64,000 bases of DNA from Bacteroidales bacterium (lineage in GTDB: Bacteria; Bacteroidota; Bacteroidia; Bacteroidales; UBA932): contig JALCMP010000004.1 in NCBI GenBank assembly GCA_022648545.1, positions 1 through 64,000 of the forward strand, read 5' to 3'. Shown piece by piece: positions 52,882 through 62,775 of the stretch. Under the pieces are notes generated by a model. The model had not been told where the DNA came from and ran no database searches. It saw only the letters and a list, made by a program, of their open reading frames with translations. Numbering within the stretch: the stretch's first letter is position 1; every line of letters begins with the position of its first letter. Position numbers and translations under genes: made by a program.

Positions 52882-53964
52882 TTATTTCACTGCTATGTTC
52901 AAGGGGAAAGAAAGCATTTTCCCGAACTGATACACCGGCAAACGCAAATTCAGCAAAATTCTGCGATTATCGGAGATCTTAAGGGAAACCACCTCGGGCT
53001 GCCTGTAATAAATTGTCCCGCCCTTAAATGATTCTCCGGAGACATTCTGCCCGGCGGCCGATATTTTTCCGTCTTTTGCGGAAAATTCCATTATTACGGG
53101 ACGTCCCGACAAATTATCAGCAGGCAGAAGTCCATCCTTGTCGGATATTCTGAATGCTATATAAATCTGATTGCTTCTTGATTGATCGGGAACCACTTCA
53201 AAATAAGCGGTCTGTTCATTCTTTACCGTTTCGCCGATAAACAGGCTCATATATTGTTTTTCCAGCTTGTCTATTTCCGAAAGGACGGCTCCCATCGCCT
53301 GACCGCTGTATGTGGCATCAGTATTGCCGGTAATAATATCTATCCTTTTCTGCCTCAATTTAAAAATCAGGTCGGCAGTTTCAGAAGCCTTTTCATCGAG
53401 ACTTTTCTCCACTATCTGCGACTGACGGACAGGAACCTTTTTAAATCCGTCCGCTGTCTTTTCGCTTTTATATAGTACTGAAGAACGTCTGCCAAGGTTC
53501 GAAACAAGGATATTCCCGGAAAAATCGCTTTTCGCTTCGGTTGCAGGAAAACGCCATTTCGCCACGCCTGTCTCATAAGGATCCCCAGCTGCAACAAGTC
53601 CCTGGGTAGAGAAATTAAGGAAATTCAGAGCAGCCGTCTTCGAACCTCTCAAAGACAGGGCTATTTTATAAGCCGGATCTATTTCTGAAAAAGGTTCAAC
53701 TTCTAAGGATTTTATATTATATGTCTGTTTGTCCTGCAATCCCGCTTTAACGCCCAGATACTTTTCGGCATATTCGGCATAAGGGCCGGCGGTAAAATAT
53801 TCACGTTCCGCAGTAACCTTAAGCGAAACGACGGTCCTTGGCAAAGAATAAACTACAACGCCGTCCGGCAATTGTTCACCTTTGGAAAATATCTGTCCTC
53901 TTGCATTAAAGGAAGCGGCAAAGGCCAATACCATGGCTGCCAGCTTGTAACAATTGATTTTCAT
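52882..53964 (-). CDS. DUF4831 family protein
   Basis: 360 aa secreted; VVVYSLPRTVVSLKVTAEREYFTAGPYAEYAEKYLGVK... Confidence 0.85.
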   Translation of the reverse strand: MKINCYKLAAMVLAFAASFNARGQIFSKGEQLPDGVVVYSLPRTVVSLKVTAEREYFTAGPYAEYAEKYLGVKAGLQDKQTYNIKSLEVEPFSEIDPAYKIALSLRGSKTAALNFLNFSTQGLVAAGDPYETGVAKWRFPATEAKSDFSGNILVSNLGRRSSVLYKSEKTADGFKKVPVRQSQIVEKSLDEKASETADLIFKLRQKRIDIITGNTDATYSGQAMGAVLSEIDKLEKQYMSLFIGETVKNEQTAYFEVVPDQSRSNQIYIAFRISDKDGLLPADNLSGRPVIMEFSAKDGKISAAGQNVSGESFKGGTIYYRQPEVVSLKISDNRRILLNLRLPVYQFGKMLSFPLNIAVK

Positions 53965-54063
53965 GATCGTATAATTATATAATCTCTAACAAAGTTACCA
54001 TTTTTTGACGGAAAAAAGCATATATTTGCCGTATTCGGTTCTAAAAAACCTCAAAGACCAAAA

Positions 54064-55254
54064 GTGAAAACTGCAATAGTCATACTTAACTGGAACGGGA
54101 AAAAATTCCTCTCGGAATACCTTCCGATACTGTTAAAGAAAACCTCAAAAGAACTCCGCAAGAAAAAGGACGGCAGCTCGGTAATAGTCGTCGACAACGG
54201 TTCGGAAGACGATTCCGTAGAATGGATGAAAAAAACATTCAGGACAGCTCCGGCGAAATCGATGCTGGCTGACGGCGGAGAAGACATTCCTCCCGAACTT
54301 TATATAATTGAATTCGACAGAAATTACGGTTTCAGCAAAGGATACAACAAAGCTTTCGAAGAAATACATGCAGAATATTATCTCCTGTTAAATTCCGACG
54401 TAAGGGTATCCGAAGGATGGCTGGAGGTATTGAATGACTATATGGACCTGCATCCCGATATTTCCATATGCATGCCCAAGATTTTGTCTGAATTCAGGCA
54501 CAGGGAGATAATGGACGGCAAACTGGAAAAAGAAAAGTTCGAGTATGCCGGAGCGTGCGGAGGTTTCATAGACAAATTCGGATTCCCCTTCTGCCGGGGG
54601 AGGATATTGTCCTGCATAGAAGAAGACGAAGGTCAGTACGATACTCCTGCAGAGATTTTCTGGGCCTCCGGAGCCTGTCTTATGATAAGGAGCGAAGTGT
54701 ATGATTCCCTGGGAGGTCTGGATGAAGCATTCTTTGCCCATATGGAAGAAATAGACATGTGCTGGCGGGCAAAACTCGCAGGTCATAAGATTTTTGTGGT
54801 ACCCCAAAGCGTGGTCTACCACGTAGGAGGAGGAGCATTGCCCAACAATTCCCCAAGAAAGTTATACCTGAATTACAGGAACAATCTGCTGATGCTCTAT
54901 AAAAATATTCCCGGGGAAAAAATGCTTGAAGGGAAAACGGACAAGTATAAGGCTCTTGCTGCGGAAAGGAAAAAACGCAGATTTATAACAATACGCAAGA
55001 TAATAGACGGGCTTTCCGCATTTGTTTACATTTTACAGGGGAATTGGGAATATGCCAGAGCCGTATATAAAGCACATGCCGATTTCGAAAAGACGAAACC
55101 GGCAGTGAAAATATCTGAAATAAAAAATATCCCTCAATCAAATATGCCTTTGCCTTATTACGGCAAAAGCATAATAATAAGTTTTTTTACGGGGAAGAAT
55201 AAATTTTCCGTACTGCACTTCCCCGCAATACGCAAATCCATTAGGAATCTATAG
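54064..55254 (+). CDS. Glycosyltransferase family 2 (GTG start)
   Basis: AIVILNWNGKKFLSEYLP, VIVVDNGSEDDSVEWM, YGFSKGYNKAFEEIHAEYYLLLNSDV, GGLDEAFFAHMEEIDMCWRAKLAGH. Confidence 0.94.
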   Translation: MKTAIVILNWNGKKFLSEYLPILLKKTSKELRKKKDGSSVIVVDNGSEDDSVEWMKKTFRTAPAKSMLADGGEDIPPELYIIEFDRNYGFSKGYNKAFEEIHAEYYLLLNSDVRVSEGWLEVLNDYMDLHPDISICMPKILSEFRHREIMDGKLEKEKFEYAGACGGFIDKFGFPFCRGRILSCIEEDEGQYDTPAEIFWASGACLMIRSEVYDSLGGLDEAFFAHMEEIDMCWRAKLAGHKIFVVPQSVVYHVGGGALPNNSPRKLYLNYRNNLLMLYKNIPGEKMLEGKTDKYKALAAERKKRRFITIRKIIDGLSAFVYILQGNWEYARAVYKAHADFEKTKPAVKISEIKNIPQSNMPLPYYGKSIIISFFTGKNKFSVLHFPAIRKSIRNL

Positions 55255-55528
55255 TCCACGTAAAGAAACGCAATCCCATTGCCTCCGATTTTGCGTCGAG
55301 ATCCTTCAACTTCGCTTTCAACGAAGGTATGAGCGAATCATCAGCAAAAATCAACAATGCGGAATTAAGAGTAGGCCAGGCATGGTCCCCCAAATGAGGT
55401 TCTCCCCTGAAACTGCCCTTTCCCTTTACTGTTTCCCAGTAGGTATAGCCGCGGATTTGTGATCTTTCCATTATGTCTATTATCTCTTCGTGATATGCCT
55501 GATTATATGAAATGAATATCGCTTTCAT
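55241..55528 (-). CDS. PG0541 family transporter-associated protein
   Basis: 95 aa; MKAIFISYNQAYHEEIIDIMERSQIRGYTYWETVKGKGSFRGEPHLGDHAWPTLNSALL, 8 nt downstream of the RND gene. Confidence 0.85.
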   Translation of the reverse strand: MKAIFISYNQAYHEEIIDIMERSQIRGYTYWETVKGKGSFRGEPHLGDHAWPTLNSALLIFADDSLIPSLKAKLKDLDAKSEAMGLRFFTWTIDS

Positions 55529-55536
55529 GATTCTCT

Positions 55537-58500
55537 TTATTTTAATTCCTTTTTTCTAAGTCTCTTGATTCCGTTCCCGGCAAATACACAATACATTGTA
55601 GGAACTATGACAAGGGTTACCAATGTAGATATGGAAAGTCCCCAAGCCACGGACAATCCCATACCGCGCCACATCTCGGAACCTTCTCCACGCCCCATTG
55701 CAAGAGGCAGCATACCAAGGACTGTGGTAAGGGTGGTCATAAGAACCGGCCTCAAACGTGATCTACCTGCTGTAACTACTGCATGAGCAACACCGAGTCC
55801 CCTTTCGCGGCAGAGTCTTATATAGTCTATGAGCACTATACCATTTTTCACCACAATTCCGAGCAACATCAGCAATCCAATCATGGACATTACGCTCAAA
55901 GGTGTATTATTTATAACTAGCCCCATTATAACGCCTACAAGAGCGAATGGTATTGAAAGCATTATGACAAAAGGATATGTAAGCGATTCGAATTCCGCAG
56001 CCATAACTATAAAGACCAAAATCAATACAAGGAGCATTAGAGTTATTATATCCGCATAAGTACTTTGCTGGTCTTCGTAAGTTCCTCCGAAATCCCATGT
56101 TATGCCGGTCGGCAGATCTATGGAATTCATATCGTCGGTGGCTATTTGTATAAGATCGCTCAGCGCCATATTCGTAGGAACCATAGCAGTGACGGAAACA
56201 ACCCTTTCACGGTCTTTCCTTTCAATGGTAGGAGGAGTCATGTTTTCTACAATATCGGCCACATCCCTTACTCTTACACCATTGCCGCTATTATTGTAAA
56301 TTATGATATTCTCTATATCCTCGAGAGATTCCCTGAACTGGGGTGCGTATCTTACTATTATATCATATTCATCACCCTGTTCACGATATTCGGAAGCGGT
56401 AACACCATTAACCCTGTTTCTCAGGTATGTTGAAGCCGTAGTTATATCCAGGCCGTTCATTGCAAGTTTTTCCCTGTTGAATACCACATGATATTCCGGC
56501 GTATACTCGTCCCTGCTTATAACAACCTGATTTATGGATTTATTGCTCATCAATTTTGATTTCACACTTGCGGCAACCGCATCTGTATTTGCAAAATCAT
56601 ATCCGTAAATATCTATTTCGACCGAACCTTGTCCGCCCATTCCTCCCTGCTGGCCTCCCATTACAGAGAATGTCCTTATTAAAGGATACTTATGAAGATC
56701 CTTACGCATGCTGGCGCATATCTCGTTAAGGTTCCTTTTCCTTTTTGCAGGTTTTACGACACGTATATTAAACGATATTATATTTGTACCGTTGTCGCGA
56801 AGCGAAGCGAACGTATTATCCGAATTAGCAGAGCCTTCGGAGAAGTTACATACTTCTATTTCAGGATAATCCCTTATAAAATCATTTGTAATCCTCTTAG
56901 AAAGGGCTCTTGTAATATCCTGTCGCGTTCCCGTAGGAAGTTTTATATTTATCGTAACTCTTGAATTATCCTGTGCCGGAAAGAATTCGGTCTTCATCAT
57001 AGGGCCAAGAATAAAAAGCGAAGCCAGAAAGATTACAAGCGCGGATGAAAGCACCAGGCTTCTGTGATGTACAGCCCAGCCCAACAATTTCGCATATCCG
57101 TTGTTCAAGCTTTCGATCCCCCTGTTTATTACCCCGAACACAACCCTGTGAAATTTGCTTTCCTTATGTTTTAATTTAAGCATCTTGGAGCATAACATAG
57201 GAACCAGAGCCATTGCGGAAATCAAAGATACCAGCATTATAATACTAACGGTCCATCCCAGCTGCCTGAAAAGGACACCGGTCATACCCTGAACCATAGT
57301 CAGCGGCAGGAATACGGCAAGCATCGTCAGAGTTGAAGCAATGATGGAAATGGCAACCTCGTTGGTTGCATAAACCGAAGCCTGCGCAGGCCTGCTGCCC
57401 CGCTCTATATGCGTGGTTATATTCTCGAGCACCACTATGGCGTCATCCACTACCATACCTATGGCTATGGAAAGGGAACTCAGTGATATTATGTTCAACG
57501 TATTCCCCGAGGCCAGCAGATATATAAGAGAGGCCAGCAACGAAATAGGAATAGTCAATATGATTATGAATGTCGCTCGCCATCTGCCGAGGAATATAAA
57601 TACCACCAACATTACTATGAGGAACGTAATTAATATGGTTTCCTTCAAACTGTCTATGGTATTTACAATATTGTCGGAAGTATTTATTATCACCCCCAGC
57701 TTTACGTCTGAAGGAAGCTTCTTTTCAAGAGAAGGCAATTTAGACATCACCTGCTTTGATATAGAAACGGAATTTGCCCCGGACTGTTTTTGGATAATTA
57801 TAATTCCGCCTTTCTTGTTATTTACATACGCTTCCTGAGTTCGTTCTTCCAAAGTATCCTTTATAGTGGCAACGTCCTTCAAATAAATATTCTTTCCTCC
57901 TGTACTACTTATTACGATATTCTTAAGTTCGGAAGGATCTGTAAATTCCTGCTGTACCCTGAGTGAATATGTATTGGACCCTATGTCTATGCTTCCGGAA
58001 GGAATATTCCTGTTGTTCTTGCCTATAACAGAGGCTATGCTTTCAACGGATAAATTATATGCGGATAACTTATAAGGATCGCAGTAAACCATAATTTGCC
58101 TTTTTGGTATACCAGATATGGACACCGCTCCAACACCATTTATTCTCGCAAGCGGATTTACCACGGCATCAGTCAAAATCCTGTAAAGACCAGGTTCGCT
58201 CTCCTGTGATGTTACCGATAATATTAATATAGGTATATCGTCAGTACTGAATTTGAAGAGAACTGGATTTTCAGCATTATCCGGAAGGGATGATTTTATC
58301 ACGTCAAGTTTATCCCTTATGTCATTGGTCGCCACATCCGGATCAGTTCCATAATTAAATTCCAAAGTTACTACTGAAACATTTTCTCTGGATTGTGAAG
58401 TAATATGTTTTAGATTGGAAACGCTGTTTAGTCCGTTTTCCAATACCTTGGTTACGTTGTTCTCTATATCCGAAGCACTTGCCCCGGCATAATATGTGAC

Positions 58501-58641
58501 CACCATTATTTGATCCATATCTATTTCGGGATAAAGATCTATTGGCAGTTTCATCAAAGAGAAAATACCAAAGATGGCTATAGCCACAAAAATAAGCGCA
58601 GTGGTAATAGGTCTTTTAACAGCTGTTTGATATAAACTCAT
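55537..58641 (-). CDS. Efflux RND transporter permease (AcrB/HAE1 type)
   Basis: 1034 aa; AVKRPITTALIFVAIAIFGIFSLMKLPIDLYPEID, VDDAIVVLENITTHIERG, MLLGIVVKNGIVLIDYIR. Confidence 0.97.
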   Translation of the reverse strand: MSLYQTAVKRPITTALIFVAIAIFGIFSLMKLPIDLYPEIDMDQIMVVTYYAGASASDIENNVTKVLENGLNSVSNLKHITSQSRENVSVVTLEFNYGTDPDVATNDIRDKLDVIKSSLPDNAENPVLFKFSTDDIPILILSVTSQESEPGLYRILTDAVVNPLARINGVGAVSISGIPKRQIMVYCDPYKLSAYNLSVESIASVIGKNNRNIPSGSIDIGSNTYSLRVQQEFTDPSELKNIVISSTGGKNIYLKDVATIKDTLEERTQEAYVNNKKGGIIIIQKQSGANSVSISKQVMSKLPSLEKKLPSDVKLGVIINTSDNIVNTIDSLKETILITFLIVMLVVFIFLGRWRATFIIILTIPISLLASLIYLLASGNTLNIISLSSLSIAIGMVVDDAIVVLENITTHIERGSRPAQASVYATNEVAISIIASTLTMLAVFLPLTMVQGMTGVLFRQLGWTVSIIMLVSLISAMALVPMLCSKMLKLKHKESKFHRVVFGVINRGIESLNNGYAKLLGWAVHHRSLVLSSALVIFLASLFILGPMMKTEFFPAQDNSRVTINIKLPTGTRQDITRALSKRITNDFIRDYPEIEVCNFSEGSANSDNTFASLRDNGTNIISFNIRVVKPAKRKRNLNEICASMRKDLHKYPLIRTFSVMGGQQGGMGGQGSVEIDIYGYDFANTDAVAASVKSKLMSNKSINQVVISRDEYTPEYHVVFNREKLAMNGLDITTASTYLRNRVNGVTASEYREQGDEYDIIVRYAPQFRESLEDIENIIIYNNSGNGVRVRDVADIVENMTPPTIERKDRERVVSVTAMVPTNMALSDLIQIATDDMNSIDLPTGITWDFGGTYEDQQSTYADIITLMLLVLILVFIVMAAEFESLTYPFVIMLSIPFALVGVIMGLVINNTPLSVMSMIGLLMLLGIVVKNGIVLIDYIRLCRERGLGVAHAVVTAGRSRLRPVLMTTLTTVLGMLPLAMGRGEGSEMWRGMGLSVAWGLSISTLVTLVIVPTMYCVFAGNGIKRLRKKELK

Positions 58642-58651
58642 CTTCCTTTTA

Positions 58652-59704
58652 TTAATTATTTACTTTTGAACTGTCGCCTGCAACTACCGGAGTTACTTCC
58701 ATTCCGTTTATAAGCCTGTTCTGGCCCTCCAGTATTACTTCGTCTCCGGAATCGAGTCCCTTCAATATTTCATATTCATACCCGAGTCTCCTTCCGAGTT
58801 CGACTTGCCTGAAAATTATTTTCCCGTTTTCTACCACATAGACGAAACGGGTTCCGGCACCGCTCAGCTTCACCACTGATTTGTCGGGAACTACTACGTG
58901 CCTGGCCATTCCGTAGGAAAACAAAACCCTGGCAAACATACCCGGACGTACGCGTTCATTCTTGTTTTCAATTCTTACTTCTACAGGGAACGTACGTGTA
59001 GAAACATCTACCGTAGGATAAACTATAAAGACCTTTCCCTTGAACACTTCATCGCCGTATACGTCGAGTTTTACATCCACCGTCATTCCTTTTTTTATAT
59101 GTGGATAAAGAGTCTCTGAAACGTTTACAAGTATTTTTACGGGACGTATCTGCTGAACTACATAAAGTGGCGTTCCCATATTAAACACATCACCTTCGTC
59201 GTAATTTCTTGCTGTTACGATTCCTGTAATAGGACTTCTTAATATAGTATTTTCCAGCAAATTGGAATAAGTAGTTGCAGAAAGTCTGTATGCAAGCCTC
59301 TTGGCATCCCAGTCGCTTTTGGATGTCCCTCCTATTTTATATAGTTCGTCTTCTCTTTTAAATTCCATGGAATCGTTTTTCATTTTCAGTTCGGCCTGCT
59401 TCAAATTCGTGGATTCCATTTCCGCCAATTTCTGTCCTGCGGAAACATGATCTCCTATTTCCGCATAAATGCGGGAGATCCTTCCGGAACTCTTTGGAGA
59501 GATATTGTTTACTGCCTGCGCTTCTACGGAAGCAGAAAATTCACTTATCTGTTCTACGTCCCTGGCATAAACCTTCTGAACGTTCACACTGACTTTAGCC
59601 GTACCGGATACAGCTTTTTCTTTGTTGTCCTTCGTTGATCCGCATGATACGGCAAAGAGACCCATGCCAAGGATCAAAATAGATTTAAACAAAATTCTTT
59701 TCAT
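58652..59704 (-). CDS. Efflux RND transporter periplasmic adaptor subunit
   Basis: 350 aa lipoprotein (LFAVSCGS); SGRISRIYAEIGDHVSAGQKLAEME, RSPITGIVTARNYDEGDVFNMGTPLYVV. Confidence 0.96.
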   Translation of the reverse strand: MKRILFKSILILGMGLFAVSCGSTKDNKEKAVSGTAKVSVNVQKVYARDVEQISEFSASVEAQAVNNISPKSSGRISRIYAEIGDHVSAGQKLAEMESTNLKQAELKMKNDSMEFKREDELYKIGGTSKSDWDAKRLAYRLSATTYSNLLENTILRSPITGIVTARNYDEGDVFNMGTPLYVVQQIRPVKILVNVSETLYPHIKKGMTVDVKLDVYGDEVFKGKVFIVYPTVDVSTRTFPVEVRIENKNERVRPGMFARVLFSYGMARHVVVPDKSVVKLSGAGTRFVYVVENGKIIFRQVELGRRLGYEYEILKGLDSGDEVILEGQNRLINGMEVTPVVAGDSSKVNN

Positions 59705-59718
59705 ATCTTTAATTATTC

Positions 59719-61113
59719 TTATTTCTTATTATTTATGACTGCCATGGCATAATCTACGCCGAGCGTATTGTCGAGACCTGCTTTTGAAACCAGAAAATTA
59801 TATATTGCCTGATTTACATTCAGCTTTGCCCTTAAAAGCGAAACCTGCGAATCGTTCAGCTGGAGCCATGTTCCGCGTCCTACTTCATACCTTTTTTTAG
59901 ATATTTCATATCCTACCTTAGCCCCTTCCACGCTTTGTTCGGCAGCATCATATTGCTTGATGGAGGTTCCCATCGAGTTTAGGGATTGTTTTAAGCTAAC
60001 TTCGAGATCGCGCTGAGTCTGTTCCCTTTGCATTTTCAGCTGTTCACGCTGGATTTTAGTAGCCCTGAGATTATTATATCTCTGTCCGCCTGAAAAAACC
60101 GGGATGGAGAGCGTTACTCCCGCTATCGAATACGGGTTCCATGTATAGTCCTTAAACTTGTAGCTGTCATCCATAGCTATCCATTTATAAGACATGGAAA
60201 AGTTTAGGGAAGGATAATATTTCGCCATTTCCATTTTATAAGTCTCTTTCAATTGATCCATCTGTATGTCCAGCTGTTTGAGAGAACTGTTCTTATTCAA
60301 CGAAAGATTGCCCGTGTAGAATTCGAGTTCTCCGTTGAAGTCAGTAAGTTTGCCCCTGCATGATATCTCCGTTTTCAAATCTATTCCCATAAGCGCCTTG
60401 AGCTGCCATAATGAAACAACTACCATATTTTTTGCATCATAAACATTGGGCTCGGCATTTCTCATGTTCACCTCGGCCGTAATAAGATCGTACTTCGAAA
60501 CGGTTCCTGCTTCGTATTTGGATTTCACCTCATTGTAGTTGGCAACGGAATTATTATAATTTTCGAGATATACTCCGTAGGAATCCTGAGCCAGCAGGCA
60601 TGCATAAAAAGCCTTGCGGACTTCTCCTACCATATTTTGTTTGGAAGCACGGGCCTTCTCTACAGCCATTTCAACATCCATAGCCGAAATCTTTATACTT
60701 TTCCACAAAGTAGCCGATATCAGAGGCATGGAAAGGCTTGCTCCACCGCTCCACGTATTACTCGTACCGACAGACACTGACTGACCGGCAAAATGCATTA
60801 CCTGTTTTTTAATGGTTCTCTGGTAATTGCCGTCAATATTTATTTGAGGGAAAAGCTGCCCGTAGGAGCTTTTATTCATATATTCTCTCCTTCTGATTTC
60901 CTTATCGGCCACCTTGACGGCTATATTATCGCTAAGAGCTATCTGCAGTGCGTCATGCAAAGTAAGCACGAGAGTATCGCTCTCCGCCGCATCGTTCTTC
61001 AAAGAATCGGCGGCCTGCGCATATGAAACCGAAGCGTTGCCGAACGAACAAATCGCCAGAAAAGGCACTGACAAGAGAATGAATTTAATGTTCTTTTTAA
61101 TTTTACTTATCAT
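59719..61113 (-). CDS. TolC family outer membrane efflux protein
   Basis: Signal peptide MISKIKKNIKFILLSVPFLAICSFGNASVSYAQ; LTLHDALQIALSDNIAVKVADKEI; start moved to internal Met. Confidence 0.93.
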   Translation of the reverse strand: MISKIKKNIKFILLSVPFLAICSFGNASVSYAQAADSLKNDAAESDTLVLTLHDALQIALSDNIAVKVADKEIRRREYMNKSSYGQLFPQINIDGNYQRTIKKQVMHFAGQSVSVGTSNTWSGGASLSMPLISATLWKSIKISAMDVEMAVEKARASKQNMVGEVRKAFYACLLAQDSYGVYLENYNNSVANYNEVKSKYEAGTVSKYDLITAEVNMRNAEPNVYDAKNMVVVSLWQLKALMGIDLKTEISCRGKLTDFNGELEFYTGNLSLNKNSSLKQLDIQMDQLKETYKMEMAKYYPSLNFSMSYKWIAMDDSYKFKDYTWNPYSIAGVTLSIPVFSGGQRYNNLRATKIQREQLKMQREQTQRDLEVSLKQSLNSMGTSIKQYDAAEQSVEGAKVGYEISKKRYEVGRGTWLQLNDSQVSLLRAKLNVNQAIYNFLVSKAGLDNTLGVDYAMAVINNKK

Positions 61114-61129
61114 ATCGTTATTTGTTTTT

Positions 61130-61726
61130 TCAATACATATTTTGAGCTTCAATAACATCAAGGGCATCGCGTCCCTTTTCTGTAGCGACTCCTCTTAATA
61201 CAGTTACAATACAATAATAGCAAATATGTTCCGCTGAAAATATGGAATCGGTTTCTTTAAAAACCCTTGTAACCTGATCCCTCAACATATCACCTATTAT
61301 TTCATAATCGCGATCCGGCAAAAGGAAGCCGCTTTCTATTGCGGTTTTCAAACTTTTCCGGCCATATTCCGAACAACTTTTTACAAAATCATTTAGATAT
61401 TTCTCGGATTCGGGATAAATTTTAAGTTCGTTCCAGAACAAACCGGAGAAATTTTTAAAGAACTTGAAAATTTCCACGCCGGACAACACTATAGCATAAA
61501 TCACATTAGGAGCTTCTTCATAAATATTCTTTACCTTAGCACTTGCGGAAGCCACATCAAAAGTTATGGCATCTTCTATCATCTTATCCTTGCCTCCGAA
61601 AATGCCATACAAAGATTTCTTCGAAATCATCAATCCCTGTGCGACCTGATCCATTCCGAGACTTTTGGGACCACAGGTATTGAAGAGGCCTGTGACGCAT
61701 GTTAATATTTGTTCTTTGCCTATCAT
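61130..61726 (-). CDS. TetR/AcrR family transcriptional regulator
   Basis: 198 aa; FNTCGPKSLGMDQVAQGLMISKKSLYGIFGGKDKMIEDAI. Confidence 0.9.
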   Translation of the reverse strand: MIGKEQILTCVTGLFNTCGPKSLGMDQVAQGLMISKKSLYGIFGGKDKMIEDAITFDVASASAKVKNIYEEAPNVIYAIVLSGVEIFKFFKNFSGLFWNELKIYPESEKYLNDFVKSCSEYGRKSLKTAIESGFLLPDRDYEIIGDMLRDQVTRVFKETDSIFSAEHICYYCIVTVLRGVATEKGRDALDVIEAQNMY

Positions 61727-61842
61727 ATTAAGAGCCGGATATCGAGTTGCAAAAGTCGTGCAAAATGAGGAAACTTATTTGGTGTAAAACGTATAATTTT
61801 GGTTCAATTCTATACAAAAACCATAAAAATACATTATATTGC

Positions 61843-61854
61843 CTAATATATTAG
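61843..61854. promoter_or_regulatory. 12-bp perfect palindrome CTAATATATTAG in divergent tetR/araC region
   Basis: Read directly from sequence. Confidence 0.4.
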
Positions 61855-61888
61855 TTATCTTTTATACAATATTTAACATATTCTTAAA

Positions 61889-62764
61889 ATGTCAGGACGA
61901 ATTTACCAATACAAGGATCATTTACGTTTCATGCATTACGGACAATGGGATAAGTTATTAGGAAACAATAAAGAAATAGAAAAAAACTTCCGCCACGGCA
62001 GAGACCAGATAATCTCGCTTGTTTTAAACGGATCTATGGAAATAAACATAAACGGCAAGCACAAATTACTTAAAAAGAATTCGCTGGTTGAAATACATCC
62101 TTACTGCACGGTAGATTCTCCCGTTATACACAAAGGGCTGGAAATTTATTCGTTCATACTTTCCGAATTCCTAATAAGGGACCTTTCCCCCCAAAATTTT
62201 CATATTCCTCTTTCACATCTGGTAGATATTTCAAATAATCCTGTAACCATATTGTCCGACGAAGAGGCAGACAGGATAAAAAACAGCATGGAAAGAGTAG
62301 CATATTACCTGAAGCAGGAATTTTATCCTTTCAAGTGGGATGCGCTCAGAAATACGCTTTATAATCTTTTTATGGAAATTGGAACTGTATTCACCCTTAG
62401 ATTAGGAGAAAAAAACGAGAATTCCACTAAAGACAGAAAAGACGAGCTTCTCATGGAATTTTTCAAATTGCTTGGAGAAAAAGGGCACAGGGAACACAAT
62501 CCATCCTTCTATGCAAACGCCTTATGCATAAGTCCTCAATATCTTTCTCTAATACTAAAGAAAAAGACCAATCTTCCTGCAAGTAAATGGATATCCACAA
62601 GAATAATACTCGAAGCTCAGACCAAACTCAGGCAGCCGGGCATACCTATAAATACAATAGCCGACGACCTCAATTTTTCTGACCAGTCCTCTTTCGGGAA
62701 ATTTTACAAAAAACACACAGGCATCTCACCCAGGGAATACCGCTACAAGCATGCCGATTTTTAG
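61889..62764 (+). CDS. AraC family transcriptional regulator
   Basis: 291 aa; NALCISPQYLSLILKKKTNLPASKWISTRIILEAQTKL...IADDLNFSDQSSFGKFYKKHTGISPREYRYKH. Confidence 0.93.
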   Translation: MSGRIYQYKDHLRFMHYGQWDKLLGNNKEIEKNFRHGRDQIISLVLNGSMEININGKHKLLKKNSLVEIHPYCTVDSPVIHKGLEIYSFILSEFLIRDLSPQNFHIPLSHLVDISNNPVTILSDEEADRIKNSMERVAYYLKQEFYPFKWDALRNTLYNLFMEIGTVFTLRLGEKNENSTKDRKDELLMEFFKLLGEKGHREHNPSFYANALCISPQYLSLILKKKTNLPASKWISTRIILEAQTKLRQPGIPINTIADDLNFSDQSSFGKFYKKHTGISPREYRYKHADF

Positions 62765-62775
62765 TACGTCTACCT

